From NCBI GenBank assembly GCA_051649365.1, contig JBOFGY010000093.1:1-22104 (forward strand): DNA of 22,104 nucleotides. Direction: 5' to 3'. Both the position numbers and the translations under genes were made by a program. How positions within the stretch are numbered: the first letter of the stretch is position 1; the number at the start of each line of letters is the position of its first letter. The DNA comes from CAVTAE01 sp051649365 (lineage in GTDB: Bacteria > Deinococcota > Deinococci > Deinococcales > Trueperaceae). Of the stretch, positions 1 through 8,127 are shown piece after piece. The notes under the pieces were generated by a model, which saw only the letters and a list, made by a program, of their open reading frames with translations, was not told the origin of the DNA and did no database searches.

Positions 1-461
1 TTACGCTACTTTTTATCGTGCTCGTGGGACCAAGTTCTTGGATTCTCATCACGGTCATTGCACTCTTTGGCTGGACAAATGGCTCGAGGGTCTACCGAGC
101 CGAAGTGCGTTCACTAAAAGCTAGAAGTTATGTCGAGGCGGCCTACGCACTCGGCGGTAACAACTGGCATATTTTCTTCAAACATATTTTTCCCCACCTG
201 TTACCCCTTGTTTTTACCTACATCACACTCGGCATTCCTGGTGCAATTTTTGCTGAAGCTGGACTCAGTTTTATAGGGCTTGGTATTCAACCTCCCACTG
301 CGTCTTGGGGTTCGATGATTTTTATTGGGATGCAATCCTTACAGCAAACACCCTGGGTCACGATGATTCCCGTGCTCGCTCTCATGCTCACGGTATTGTC
401 ACTTAATTTATTTGGCAGTGGCCTACGTGACGCACTTGACCCACTCCGCAAAGGACGGTGA
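1..461 (+). CDS. Dpp/Opp-type ABC transporter permease, DppC-like (5' end missing)
   Basis: This is the C-terminal ~150 residues of a binding-protein-dependent ABC permease; the frame is open from base 3, so the gene begins before the window. It would form half of the membrane channel for a peptide, nickel or oligosaccharide importer. The permease EAA loop is visible as EAAYALGGNNWHIFFKHIFP (about bases 138-197), which contacts the ATPase. The ending, with GLSFIGLGIQPPTASWG and a final SGLRDALDPLRK, is typical of the DppC/OppC half. The next gene, a DppB-type permease, starts only 7 bases after this stop, so the order is C then B, the reverse of the usual dpp/opp layout. Binding protein and ATPases are not in the window. 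The substrate cannot be told from sequence; the downstream sulfatase and CBM9 genes suggest a carbohydrate. Confidence 0.88.
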   Translation, partial: TLLFIVLVGPSSWILITVIALFGWTNGSRVYRAEVRSLKARSYVEAAYALGGNNWHIFFKHIFPHLLPLVFTYITLGIPGAIFAEAGLSFIGLGIQPPTASWGSMIFIGMQSLQQTPWVTMIPVLALMLTVLSLNLFGSGLRDALDPLRKGR

Positions 462-468
462 CACCACC

Positions 469-1407
469 ATGTTGACCTACTCCGCTAAACGACTTCTCTG
501 GGTGATCATGGTATTGCTGTTCTCGAGCATCGTCACCTTTCTCCTTATCTTTGCTTCACCAGGTAGTCCTGCGGCCATGCTCTCGCCGATTCGCCCAGGA
601 CAAGAAGATATGTTCCCCGAGATCATTGCGGCCATCGAAGAGAAATATGGCCTCAACAAACCCATTCACGTTCAGTATTGGCGCTATGTATCGAATATTG
701 CCAAAGGCGACTTGGGTGAATCATTTTATTACAAGCGCCCCGTCAGTGAAGTTCTTTTTAGCAAATTGCCCGCAACCATCCTGCTTGCCGCCGCTATCAT
801 GCTCGTGGCAATTCTGGTAGGAATCCCAATGGGTATTATCATGGCCGCGCGCAACAATACGGTGGTAGACCGCAGCCTCCTCACCTTTGGCGCAGTGCTT
901 ATTTCGCTGCCTGGTTTTTTGCTCGCGCTTATCCTCGTGTATGTCGTGGCTTTTCAGTGGAAGCTCTTACCCTCGAGTGGCCTCGGTAGTGCGCGCCATC
1001 TTATTTTGCCAGCACTCGCTGGTGGCTTACCAACAGCAGTAGGCTACGCCATCGTGCTGCGAACTAATATGCTCACGATGTTTGGCGAAGACTATGTGCG
1101 CACTGCTAAAGCTAAAGGTCTGCGCAGTCGCCAGGTAATTTTTCGTCATTTAATACCAAATGCAATTTTACCCGTCGTGACGTTGGCCAGCATTGATATG
1201 GCTACCCTGCTCACCGGTGTGGTGCTACTCGAGCAAGTCTTTAGTTGGCCTGGCTTAGGTTTCGTTACTCTCAAAGCCGTGCAGGCTAAAGACATTCCAG
1301 TTGTTATGGGCAGTGTGCTTATTGCCGCATTACTCATTGGGGTTGGCAATTTAATTGCTGACATCATTGCCGCGCGCCTCGACCCAAGAGTACGGTTAGA
1401 TTCGTGA
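469..1407 (+). CDS. Dpp/Opp-type ABC transporter permease, DppB-like
   Basis: Inner-membrane permease of 312 aa, the expected size for the DppB/OppB family. The N-terminal hydrophobic segment begins right after MLTYSAKRLLWVI, followed by the large periplasmic region with KYGLNKPIHVQYWRYVSNIAKGDLGESF, a DppB hallmark. The EAA loop reads EDYVRTAKAKGLRSRQVIFR, followed by HLIPNAILPVV. The C-terminus ends ADIIAARLDPRVRL. An in-frame start lies upstream at 412 inside the previous gene, but ATG 469 is preferred because AAGGACGG lies at 451-458 with good spacing and the protein then starts at the normal place. It is translationally close to the preceding permease gene, so the two likely assemble together. 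The 3' neighbour starts 7 bases downstream, consistent with one operon. Specificity is unknown. Confidence 0.9.
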   Translation: MLTYSAKRLLWVIMVLLFSSIVTFLLIFASPGSPAAMLSPIRPGQEDMFPEIIAAIEEKYGLNKPIHVQYWRYVSNIAKGDLGESFYYKRPVSEVLFSKLPATILLAAAIMLVAILVGIPMGIIMAARNNTVVDRSLLTFGAVLISLPGFLLALILVYVVAFQWKLLPSSGLGSARHLILPALAGGLPTAVGYAIVLRTNMLTMFGEDYVRTAKAKGLRSRQVIFRHLIPNAILPVVTLASIDMATLLTGVVLLEQVFSWPGLGFVTLKAVQAKDIPVVMGSVLIAALLIGVGNLIADIIAARLDPRVRLDS

Positions 1408-1414
1408 GGCTGAT

Positions 1415-2434
1415 ATGACCGCAGATACTTATGTAAAAGCGCTATTGGTTGAAACACCCAAACGATTTTCATTTTGTGAAACCAGTCTCGAGCAAGCCAA
1501 GCTGTGGCAAGGTGAATTTCGTCAAGAATTAGCTCGTATTTTGAGATTAGAAGCCATTGCAACTCGAGGAGAGCCGCCACTCACAGCACAACTACTTTCT
1601 TCAGAACCTCAACCTGACCACCTGCGCGAAGAATGGAGGCTCGAGACCGAAAAAGGTTTTTATCTTCCTTTCTATTTGTTACGACCTCACAATGTTTCAG
1701 GTAGACTTCCGCTCGTCCTCACGCCGCACGGACACAATATCTTAGGAAAGAAAACCTATGTTGGTCTCTACGAATCCCAAAAAGACCGCCAAGACATGGA
1801 AGAAGGAGAAAGAGATATTGCTTTGCAAGCCGTCCGAGAAGGTTACATCGCCATTGCCTCAGACATGCGCGGCTTTGCTGGACTAAGAAGGCAAGAGGAT
1901 ATTGATAAAGACGCTAACAATTCATGTCGCACCTTACAGATGTACGCGCTTCTTTTTGGCAGAACACTAATTGGTGAACGAGTTTGGGATATACAGCGTT
2001 TACTGGATTGGGCCTTAAACCGTGAGGACGTTGACCCCGATGCCGTTATCATCACAGGGAGTTCTGGTGGTGGCACAGTATCGCTGTTTGCTGCTGCACT
2101 CGACGAGCGCATTCATGTTTGTATTCCAGGGAGTTACTTCTGTACCTTTAAGGATTCGATTGCTTCACTTTGGCACTGCGAATGTAATGATGTACCTAAC
2201 TTACTCAATCTTGCTGAAATGGCGGATGTTGCCGGACTTATTGCGCCACGACCTTTCCTTGCGGTTAATGGGAAGCTCGATAAGATTTTCCCGATAGAAG
2301 CTACTAAACAAAGTTTTGCAAACCTCCAAAGCATATATGGTGTTTTTCATGCTAAAGAGAAGTGTCAGTTGAGTATTGGTGAGGGAGGGCATCGTTATTA
2401 CAAACGTGATGTTTGGCCCTTCGTGCAGAGGTGA
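1415..2434 (+). CDS. alpha/beta hydrolase, acetyl-xylan-esterase / dienelactone-hydrolase-like
   Basis: A 339-aa predicted cytoplasmic serine hydrolase with no signal peptide. The nucleophile elbow is G-S-S-G-G (residues 215-219; Ser217 is the likely nucleophile). An oxyanion-side motif LTPHGHN lies near residue 107, a candidate acid Asp is in NGKLDKIFP, and the catalytic His is in GEGGHRYY near the C-terminus. This layout matches the large alpha/beta hydrolases annotated as acetyl-xylan esterase or prolyl-oligopeptidase-like, often found in sugar-degradation loci, where they remove acetyl or methyl ester groups. It starts 7 bases after the permease gene and its end overlaps the ribosome-binding region of the next gene, so co-expression is likely. 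The substrate is an inference from the neighbouring sulfatase and CBM9-like genes. Confidence 0.8.
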   Translation: MTADTYVKALLVETPKRFSFCETSLEQAKLWQGEFRQELARILRLEAIATRGEPPLTAQLLSSEPQPDHLREEWRLETEKGFYLPFYLLRPHNVSGRLPLVLTPHGHNILGKKTYVGLYESQKDRQDMEEGERDIALQAVREGYIAIASDMRGFAGLRRQEDIDKDANNSCRTLQMYALLFGRTLIGERVWDIQRLLDWALNREDVDPDAVIITGSSGGGTVSLFAAALDERIHVCIPGSYFCTFKDSIASLWHCECNDVPNLLNLAEMADVAGLIAPRPFLAVNGKLDKIFPIEATKQSFANLQSIYGVFHAKEKCQLSIGEGGHRYYKRDVWPFVQR

Positions 2435-2451
2435 CTCGAGAAAGAGGTTGG

Positions 2452-3648
2452 ATGAAAAAAGTTGCTGTTGTCTCTACCATCTATTACAAATACAGTCACA
2501 CCGATGTCATCCTGACGCGCTGGTTCAACGAACGCGCTACCGACAAAGCCTGGGGCTGGAACGGGCCACGCAGTAACATTGTGTCCGCTTATCTCGAGCA
2601 ACGCCCCAGCCCTGGTAAAAATCCCAACCACGACATTGGCGTAGCCACCTTCAACGAAAACAACGTCCCGATTTACAAGACGGTTCACGAAACGTTGTGT
2701 TGTGGTAGCGAGACGCTAGCTGTAGATGGAATTTTGCTCATTGGTGAACATGGTGATTATCCGTATAACCGCTTTGGGCAAAAACTTTATCCACGCAAAG
2801 AACTCTTTGACAAAATCGTCGAAACCTTCGAGCAAACAGGAAAAACCGTTCCAGTCTTTAATGACAAACATCTTTCCTGGGATTATGACCTCGCTAAAAG
2901 GATGATTGAAACCTCGAGAAAAAAACATTTTCCACTCTTCGCATCATCCTCACTGCCGTTTTGTCATCAGCAACCGCTGCTCGATGTCAAGGGAAGCGAA
3001 CTTCAGGAAGTCGTCGCGGTCTACCCGAATATTAACGAAAAACCTGACCACTACAGCTACCACATCCTCGAGCTCTTGCAACACTGCCTCGAGCGGCGCA
3101 AAGGATTTGAAACAGGGGTTCAAGCTGTCACTGCCTATTTAGGCGAAGAGGTTTGGAAGGCACAAGACGCGAATATTTGGTCTCGAGACTTATTTGAAGC
3201 TGCACTTCACACTGCAAATCCGAAGGTAAATAATTATCGTGATGAGGCAAATCAAAAACTCAAAACCCATGCCTTTAGGCTCGAGTATGTAGACGGTCTT
3301 AACGTCACACTTGTTGGCTTACATCCCCTCAGAGAATTTGCCCTTGCGCTCCGTCGCAAGGGAAGTAACACCATCGAACCGTCACGTTGTATGGACGGGA
3401 ACGAAACAAATTATCACGCGCATTTTGGCACGCTTGCTAGGGTCATCGAAGATTTTTTTTGGGAGGGTGTTGAACCCTTCCCCCTCGAGCGGGCTCTCCT
3501 TACGGCTGGCACCTCACAAGCCATGATTCAGGCACAGGTCTTACCTGGCGTAACATTTCCCACGCCACATTTACACATCGCTTATCAACCTTCAGCAAAA
3601 CCTGTGGGTTTAGATTATTGGAGCCTGGAACATGAGCAAGAAAAATAA
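2452..3648 (+). CDS. uncharacterised 398-aa protein in sugar-catabolism locus
   Basis: I do not recognise a named family. The N-terminus MKKVAVVSTIYYKYSHTDVI resembles the first strand of a Rossmann-like fold but has no GxGxxG. A second strand-like stretch, VDGILLIGEHGDYPYN, ends in charged and aromatic residues, and FNDKHLSWDYDLAKRMIE and PLFASSSLPF follow, loosely like the layout of Gfo/Idh-type oxidoreductases. There is no signal peptide or membrane segment. It could be an oxidoreductase-like or sugar-processing enzyme whose active site differs from known families. ATG 2452 is chosen because AAAGAGG lies just upstream (2440-2446); a longer in-frame TTG start at 2413 would sit inside the esterase gene. 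CTCGAG occurs eight times in or at the edge of this gene. Confidence 0.72.
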   Translation: MKKVAVVSTIYYKYSHTDVILTRWFNERATDKAWGWNGPRSNIVSAYLEQRPSPGKNPNHDIGVATFNENNVPIYKTVHETLCCGSETLAVDGILLIGEHGDYPYNRFGQKLYPRKELFDKIVETFEQTGKTVPVFNDKHLSWDYDLAKRMIETSRKKHFPLFASSSLPFCHQQPLLDVKGSELQEVVAVYPNINEKPDHYSYHILELLQHCLERRKGFETGVQAVTAYLGEEVWKAQDANIWSRDLFEAALHTANPKVNNYRDEANQKLKTHAFRLEYVDGLNVTLVGLHPLREFALALRRKGSNTIEPSRCMDGNETNYHAHFGTLARVIEDFFWEGVEPFPLERALLTAGTSQAMIQAQVLPGVTFPTPHLHIAYQPSAKPVGLDYWSLEHEQEK

Positions 3649-3657
3649 AAATCTTAT

Positions 3658-3800
3658 ACCCACAAAGGCAGTACAAAGTTATGCAAAGCAACAAAGACAC
3701 GAAGGAGATTTAATCAGATGATGCGAACTCGAGCAAAAGTAAACTTCTTTTTTATCTTACCTCTGCCTATCTTATTTTTGTGTCTTTGTGTCTTTGTAGT
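3658..3800. repeat. MITE-like interspersed repeat, copy 1
   Basis: A 143-bp intergenic block begins with CCCACAAAGGCA and ends with TGTCTTTGTAGT, an imperfect terminal inverted repeat. It shares the internal words AAGTTATG, AGCAA, AAAG and GGAGATT with the block at 4609-4771. No coding sequence is visible in it. Repeats with CCACAAAG / CTTTGTGG ends are known as common interspersed elements in diverse bacterial genomes; that assignment is from memory of the motif, not a search. Confidence 0.6.
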
Positions 3801-3833
3801 GAATTCTTTTTTACCTAGTAACGAGGGAAAAGT

Positions 3834-4589
3834 GTGCAAATAGACTTAAATAACAAAGTCGCGCTTATCACGGGCGCAGCTCAAGGCATTGGTCTTGGCA
3901 TTGCTCAACGTCTCGCGGCCTCGGGCGCGAGGGTTTTGCTCACCGACATTGCCGAAGACAAAGGCGAAGCAGCAGCAAAGGCTATCGAGGGCTCGAGTTT
4001 TTTTCGTGCGGATGTGAGCCAAGAAACTGACATTCAGAAGATGCTAGATGTCGCACTCGAGCGTTATGGGCGACTCGATATTTTAGTCAACAATGCTTGG
4101 GCGGGTAAAAAAGCCAGTGCCTTAGCTACGTCCTCGAGTGAATGGGATGAAGGCTACGCCGTGTTAGTGAAAGCAGTTTTTTTAGCAAGCAAGTACGCCA
4201 TCCCACATCTGAAACAATCTGGCGGCAGCATCATCAACATTGGTTCAGTTTTGGCTCATCAACCCAGACGCGCAGATATTCTTTATGTCAGCGCAAAAGC
4301 TGCGGTACACAATCTCTCCCGCCAACTAGCTTTGGAATATGCACCTGATAACATCCGTGTAAACACAGTAACGCCTGGGCATATTAAAGTGCGGCAAACG
4401 TCAAAAACACCGTTTGCAACCTTGCAACCCATTAAGCGTACAGGGTTACCCGAAGATATTGCCAATGCTGTGTGTTTTCTCGTTTCAGAACAGGCCAGTT
4501 TTATTACGGGTACTGAACTCGTGGTAGATGGCGGCGTGCTTCTACCTTTTAGTGACTATTGGCTCGAGCAAGGTAGATTGTCAACGTAA
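3834..4589 (+). CDS. short-chain dehydrogenase/reductase (SDR), FabG-like
   Basis: A classical SDR of 251 aa, the normal family length. The NAD(P)-binding motif TGAAQGIG is at residues 13-20, the structural NNAWAG motif near 85, the catalytic Ser is Ser138 in NIGSVL, and the YxxxK pair is Tyr151/Lys155 in YVSAK. The C-terminus has the usual GLPEDIANAVCFLVSEQASFITGTELVVDGG. It would interconvert an alcohol and a ketone or aldehyde with NAD(P)H; in a sugar-catabolic locus it may oxidise a sugar or sugar acid. The start is GTG 3834, preceded by ACGAGGGA. It is separated on both sides by MITE-like repeats, so whether it shares a transcript with its neighbours is uncertain. Confidence 0.9.
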   Translation: MQIDLNNKVALITGAAQGIGLGIAQRLAASGARVLLTDIAEDKGEAAAKAIEGSSFFRADVSQETDIQKMLDVALERYGRLDILVNNAWAGKKASALATSSSEWDEGYAVLVKAVFLASKYAIPHLKQSGGSIINIGSVLAHQPRRADILYVSAKAAVHNLSRQLALEYAPDNIRVNTVTPGHIKVRQTSKTPFATLQPIKRTGLPEDIANAVCFLVSEQASFITGTELVVDGGVLLPFSDYWLEQGRLST

Positions 4590-4608
4590 ATAATATGGAG
4601 AAATTTGA

Positions 4609-4771
4609 ACCACAAAGACATTACAAGACTACGAAGTTATGTGAAGCAATAAAGGGAAGTTATGTGAAGCAATAAAGGAGATTAAACACGACCGTGCAGC
4701 CTATAGAAAAATTCAACTTTTCTTGTCGTTCGCAGACGCTTTTTATCTTTGTGTCTTCGTGTCTTTGTGGT
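4609..4771. repeat. MITE-like interspersed repeat, copy 2
   Basis: A 163-bp block with ends ACCACAAAGACA and TGTCTTTGTGGT, a perfect 12-bp terminal inverted repeat, and an interior related to copy 1 (3658-3800). A 23-bp segment (GAAGTTATGTGAAGC... ) is perfectly duplicated in tandem at 4633-4655 and 4656-4678, which explains its greater length. No gene is evident inside. The 3' end lies 29 bases before the RidA start codon. Confidence 0.65.
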
Positions 4772-4800
4772 AAATCTTTAGCAACTTTACTGGAGGAACA

Positions 4801-5196
4801 ATGGCAGAATTTCTCAATCCTAAAATCACACAAAACCCTCTGAAGCGTTATCCGTTTTCGCTTATCACGACGGCAAATGGTTTTGCCTTCGTGTCGGGTC
4901 AGGGGCCGCTCGACCTCGAAACGGGCAAGGTTGTCGGGGGTGACATCAAAGCGCAAACAAAACTCACGCTCGAGAATATTCGCAAAGTGCTGGAGGGCGC
5001 AGGCTTGACGATGAATCACCTTGTCAAAACCACTGTCTACATCACTGACATCAACGATTTTGATGCGATGAGTCAAGCCTACATCGAACATTTCCCCGAC
5101 CATTTACCCTCACGTACAACCGTCGGTGTTGCAACATTGTGGGGTGGCATCAAAGTTGAGATTGAAGCTGTTGCTGTACTGGACTTAAACACATGA
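4801..5196 (+). CDS. RidA family (YjgF/YER057c/UK114) protein
   Basis: A 131-aa protein of normal RidA length. RidA proteins hydrolyse reactive enamine/imine intermediates made by PLP enzymes, releasing ammonia and a keto acid; some relatives have other roles. Visible signatures are FVSGQGPLDLETG (residues 30-42), the Arg at position 105 in LPSRTTVGV, which corresponds to the substrate-carboxylate-binding Arg of RidA, and the C-terminal KVEIEAVAVLDL. ATG 4801 has ACTGGAGGAACA directly upstream. The stop overlaps the start of the CBM9-like gene by ATGA, so these two are translationally coupled. RidA-like genes often travel with catabolic enzymes; its partner here may be an amino-sugar or imine-forming step, which is inference. 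Confidence 0.9.
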   Translation: MAEFLNPKITQNPLKRYPFSLITTANGFAFVSGQGPLDLETGKVVGGDIKAQTKLTLENIRKVLEGAGLTMNHLVKTTVYITDINDFDAMSQAYIEHFPDHLPSRTTVGVATLWGGIKVEIEAVAVLDLNT

Positions 5197-5837
5197 ATGA
5201 AACTTTAACTCTATCCTCACACCTCGTAGCGTGTATCTCCTCGGTGGATATTGAAAACGCTGATTGGTCAGAGATTCCTTCACTCTCGCCTTTTACACTG
5301 TCAGACGGTAGCAGCTCAGCGAGACAACAAACGCAGGTGCGCTTAACCTATTCATCTCAAGCACTTCATGTTCGCTTCGATTGCCATGATGACGACATCT
5401 GGGGAACTTACACCAAGCGCAATGATCCTATTTATAACGAGGAAGTTGTCGAAGTTTTTATTGCTCCTGGCACAGAAACACCGCAACGTTACTTTGAATT
5501 TGAAATAAGCCCCAAGGGTGTGCTCTTTAATTGTATTATTGATAATCCGTCTGGTCAGTATGATCAACGCCTCGTTGTAGAAAAATATTGGGACACAAAA
5601 GAGCTTTTATGGCAAGCCGAAGCCTCGAGCGAAATACAAACCTGGTGGGCTCTATTGACGATTCCTTGGGAAATAATAGGAGGTTTCCACACAAGGTGGC
5701 GAGCAAATTTTTACCGCATCGAACGCTCTAAAAAAAGTGGTACAGAGTTTAGCTGTTGGTCACCGACGTTTTCGCACAGTTTTCACGTGCCAGCTTATTT
5801 TGGACTGTTGGAAATGCAGGAAACAGCAGAAGATTAA
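5193..5837 (+). CDS. carbohydrate-binding family 9-like (CBM9/DOMON-like) protein
   Basis: A 214-aa single-domain protein with the CBM9-like pattern: an N-terminal IENADWSEIPSLSPFTLSDG, then LTYSSQALHVRFDCHDDDIWGTYTKRNDPIYNEEVVEVFI, a phenylalanine-rich FEFEISPKGVLFNCIID strand and a final RANFYRIERS...SCWSPTFSHSFHVPAYFGLLEM. This order (charged strand, D-x-V-E-V-F, F-E-x-S-P-x-G, W-x-P) is typical of the CBM9-like family, which folds as a beta-sandwich and can bind sugars or act in periplasmic or extracellular carbohydrate use. No signal peptide is visible, so this copy is probably cytoplasmic, which is slightly odd for a binding module. The start overlaps the RidA stop. The stop codon falls inside a perfect hairpin (5830-5864). 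Confidence 0.82.
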   Translation: MNETLTLSSHLVACISSVDIENADWSEIPSLSPFTLSDGSSSARQQTQVRLTYSSQALHVRFDCHDDDIWGTYTKRNDPIYNEEVVEVFIAPGTETPQRYFEFEISPKGVLFNCIIDNPSGQYDQRLVVEKYWDTKELLWQAEASSEIQTWWALLTIPWEIIGGFHTRWRANFYRIERSKKSGTEFSCWSPTFSHSFHVPAYFGLLEMQETAED

Positions 5838-5864
5838 AGATTGGAATCTTCAATCTTTAATCTT
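5830..5864. repeat. perfect 14-bp inverted repeat overlapping the CBM9-like stop codon
   Basis: Arms AAGATTAAAGATTG (5830-5843) and CAATCTTTAATCTT (5851-5864) flank a 7-base loop. The TAA stop of the upstream gene is inside the left arm. There is no long T tract after it, so it may be an mRNA 3'-end or stability element rather than a classic terminator. It resembles other iterated purine hairpins at gene ends in this window. Confidence 0.7.
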
Positions 5865-5882
5865 GAACTCGAGAGGTCAACC

Positions 5883-6521
5883 ATGCGCTTTCAAAAAATT
5901 ATTCCTTCAAAAAAAGATTTCCGTACAATGGTGCCAGCACCGAGTGACTTGGTCGTGGCCAAAGAAATAAGCTTTCTAGACGTGCATTGTAAAACCTGGA
6001 TTGCGCGTTCACCCTTCGTGCTTATTGCCACTGCCAACGACAAAGGTCAGTGTGACGTGTCACCTCGAGGCGACGCAGCAGGTTTCGTGCAGGTGTTAGA
6101 TGACAAGCACCTTGCTATTCCAGATCGCCCAGGCAACAAACGCTTTGACACCTTTGAAAATATTTTTGATAACCCCCACGTGGGGCTTCTCTTTCTTATT
6201 CCAGGTTTACGAGAAACGTTGCGTGTTAACGGTAAAGCTACCCTCATTCAAGATGACGATGTTTTAGATAAGGCCACCGTTGACGGTAAACGGCCCCTCT
6301 TTGCTATTGGCGTGGAAGTCGAGCAGGCATTTATTCACTGCGCCAAAGCCTTTATTCGCTCAGGACTTTGGAAACCTGACACCTGGCAAGACTCGAGCGG
6401 TTTCCCCTCGCTAGCCAAAATGCTACTCGACCACGTCGAAGCCAATAAGAAAAAAGTAGACATCAATGAAACCAGTTTAGATGAAACGATTGCGGAGAGT
6501 TATAAGACTAGGCTTTATTAA
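5883..6521 (+). CDS. pyridoxamine-5'-phosphate-oxidase-fold FMN protein, MSMEG_1061/DR_2398-like
   Basis: A 212-aa predicted FMN-binding split-barrel protein. The core reads SFLDVHCKTWIARSPFVLIATANDKGQCDVSPRGDAAGF..., followed by LAIPDRPGNKRFDTFENI, HVGLLFLIPGLRETLRVNGKA. The SPRGD and PGNKRFDTFENI motifs are those of the PPOX-class DR_2398/MSMEG_1061 family, whose members are presumed flavin oxidoreductases of unknown substrate. ATG 5883 is preferred over the upstream in-frame start at 5841, since 5841 lies within the hairpin and GAGAGG sits at 5871-5876. It follows the CBM9-like gene by 45 bases and may be co-transcribed. Its link to sugar catabolism is not obvious from sequence. Confidence 0.85.
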   Translation: MRFQKIIPSKKDFRTMVPAPSDLVVAKEISFLDVHCKTWIARSPFVLIATANDKGQCDVSPRGDAAGFVQVLDDKHLAIPDRPGNKRFDTFENIFDNPHVGLLFLIPGLRETLRVNGKATLIQDDDVLDKATVDGKRPLFAIGVEVEQAFIHCAKAFIRSGLWKPDTWQDSSGFPSLAKMLLDHVEANKKKVDINETSLDETIAESYKTRLY

Positions 6522-6615
6522 ATTTGGAGTTTTTAGTTGCGCTGAAAGCCGAAAGCTAAAAGCCTTCTCTTCTGCCCTTCCGAAATACCCCACACGAGAC
6601 TTAACAGGAGAAGCC

Positions 6616-8055
6616 ATGCCCCCCAACATCCTCATCTTTATGACCGACCATCAACGCGGCGACACGGTGCTGCCGAATCATCCCGCCATCATGCCGAACC
6701 TGCATCACTTTCAGACACAGAGTGTCACCTTCAACCAAGCCTATTGCCCGAGCCCACATTGTTGTCCCTCGAGAGCTAGCTTTTTTACAGGGCTTTATCC
6801 GTCGCGTCACGGTGTTTGGAATAATGTTGCTAATGCCCAAGCTCTAAGTTCAGGGCCGAAGCCTGGTGTAAAACTCTTCTCGGAGGATTTACGCGCGGCG
6901 GGTTACGATTTGTTTTATAGCGGCAAGTGGCATGTAAGTAGCCTCGAATCTCCCAAAGACCGTGGTTGGGAAGAGCTCTTGGTAAGCTGCGGTCCTGGCA
7001 CACATCACGGTAAACATTGGGATGATTACAAGTGTGGTGTATCAAGCTCTGAGAAGCGTGGTGAAGGTACTCTGAAACGCCCTGGCTACGGTGATTGTGT
7101 GCTGTACGGGGCAAGTCGAGCTGGCAGTCATGACCACGACGAGCGTGTTGTTGAAACAACCGTGCAACAGCTAAACAAATTAAAACATAGTCAAGGGCCT
7201 TGGTGCCTGTATGGGGGCGTGCTTGCACCGCACGACCCTTACATCGTTCCACAAAAATACTTAGACCTTTACCCCTTAGAAAATATCGAGTTACCCAAGA
7301 GTTATTACGACACGATGCAAGACAAACCAGGTCTGTACCGTCGTTTAAAAGAAACCGTGTACGGACAACTCAGCGAACGCGAAACGCGCGAAACTATTCG
7401 GCATTTCTGGGCCTTTTGCAGTTACATTGATGATATGTTTGGGCGCGTGTTGGAAGCTTTGGAGCGCAACGGCCAAGCTGACAATACACTTGTCCTCTTT
7501 TGTGCCGATCACGGTGACTACTGCGGTGAACACGGTCTCTTTGCTAAAGGCATTCCTTGTTTTAAGGGAGCGTATCACGTGCCGGCTATCGTGCGTTATC
7601 CCAAAGGAATTACAAAACCTGGACGCACCGTAGATGCGTTTGTCTCGCTCGCAGATTTTGCGCCAACCTTTTTAGAACTCGCTGGTGTTAAATCTCAACA
7701 ACGCTTCAGCGGTGAAAGTCTCGTCCCCTTTCTAAAAGATGAATCACCCAAAACCTGGCGTGAAGCCATGTTTACCCAGTGCAACGGAGTCGAGTTGTAT
7801 TACACACAGCGTTCGGTCATGACAAAAGATTACAAGTACGTGTTTAATGGTTTTGATAACGACGAACTTTATGACCTCAACGCTGACCCCGACGAAATGT
7901 ACAACTTGGCAAACCATAGGGGGCTCGAGTCCATCAAGCGCGCGCTGTGCCAACGCTTGTGGCAATTTGCCTACGCAGAAGACGATACAGCTTTGCTCAA
8001 TCCTTACGTGACAGTAGCTCTCATGCCCTACGGACCAGCTGAAGCATTTGGTTAG
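6616..8055 (+). CDS. type I sulfatase (formylglycine-dependent)
   Basis: A 479-aa sulfatase that would remove sulfate esters from a sugar or other small substrate. The key motif C-C-P-S-R is at residues 49-53; Cys49 would be converted to formylglycine by a separate maturase. Metal-binding residues appear in MTDHQRGD (residues 9-16) and FCADHGDYCGEHGLFAKG; the GKWH motif supplies the conserved Lys and His. No signal peptide is seen, so it is probably cytoplasmic and acts on imported substrate, unlike many secreted sulfatases. ATG 6616 has AGGAG at 6606-6610; the longer frame starting at 6481 overlaps the previous gene and is not supported. A formylglycine-generating enzyme is not in the window. 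The C-terminus LYDLNADPDEMYNLA is a common sulfatase ending. Confidence 0.93.
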   Translation: MPPNILIFMTDHQRGDTVLPNHPAIMPNLHHFQTQSVTFNQAYCPSPHCCPSRASFFTGLYPSRHGVWNNVANAQALSSGPKPGVKLFSEDLRAAGYDLFYSGKWHVSSLESPKDRGWEELLVSCGPGTHHGKHWDDYKCGVSSSEKRGEGTLKRPGYGDCVLYGASRAGSHDHDERVVETTVQQLNKLKHSQGPWCLYGGVLAPHDPYIVPQKYLDLYPLENIELPKSYYDTMQDKPGLYRRLKETVYGQLSERETRETIRHFWAFCSYIDDMFGRVLEALERNGQADNTLVLFCADHGDYCGEHGLFAKGIPCFKGAYHVPAIVRYPKGITKPGRTVDAFVSLADFAPTFLELAGVKSQQRFSGESLVPFLKDESPKTWREAMFTQCNGVELYYTQRSVMTKDYKYVFNGFDNDELYDLNADPDEMYNLANHRGLESIKRALCQRLWQFAYAEDDTALLNPYVTVALMPYGPAEAFG

Positions 8056-8087
8056 TCTTGTCTTTTTCTGCATATCCGCGCATAGAC

Positions 8088-8116
8088 TTGACGAATACTG
8101 TATACGGGTGTATACT
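8088..8116 (+). promoter_or_regulatory. sigma70-type promoter with overlapping GTATAC repeats
   Basis: TTGACG (8088-8093) is followed by a 17-base spacer and TATACT (8111-8116), a near-consensus -35/-10 pair. The -10 is overlapped by two GTATAC palindromes (8100-8105 and 8110-8115) separated by 4 bases, which could be an operator. It lies 97 bases upstream of gpsA. Confidence 0.7.
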
Positions 8117-8127
8117 TATGTTTATCA

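Noticed and set aside
4660..5103. 147-codon minus-strand frame across a repeat and the RidA gene
   Set aside because: It reads through a MITE-like repeat and antisense to RidA; composition and motifs do not support a protein.
6830..7252. 140-codon minus-strand frame opposite the sulfatase gene
   Set aside because: It is fully inside a strong gene in antisense and has no recognisable motif; it is a shadow frame.
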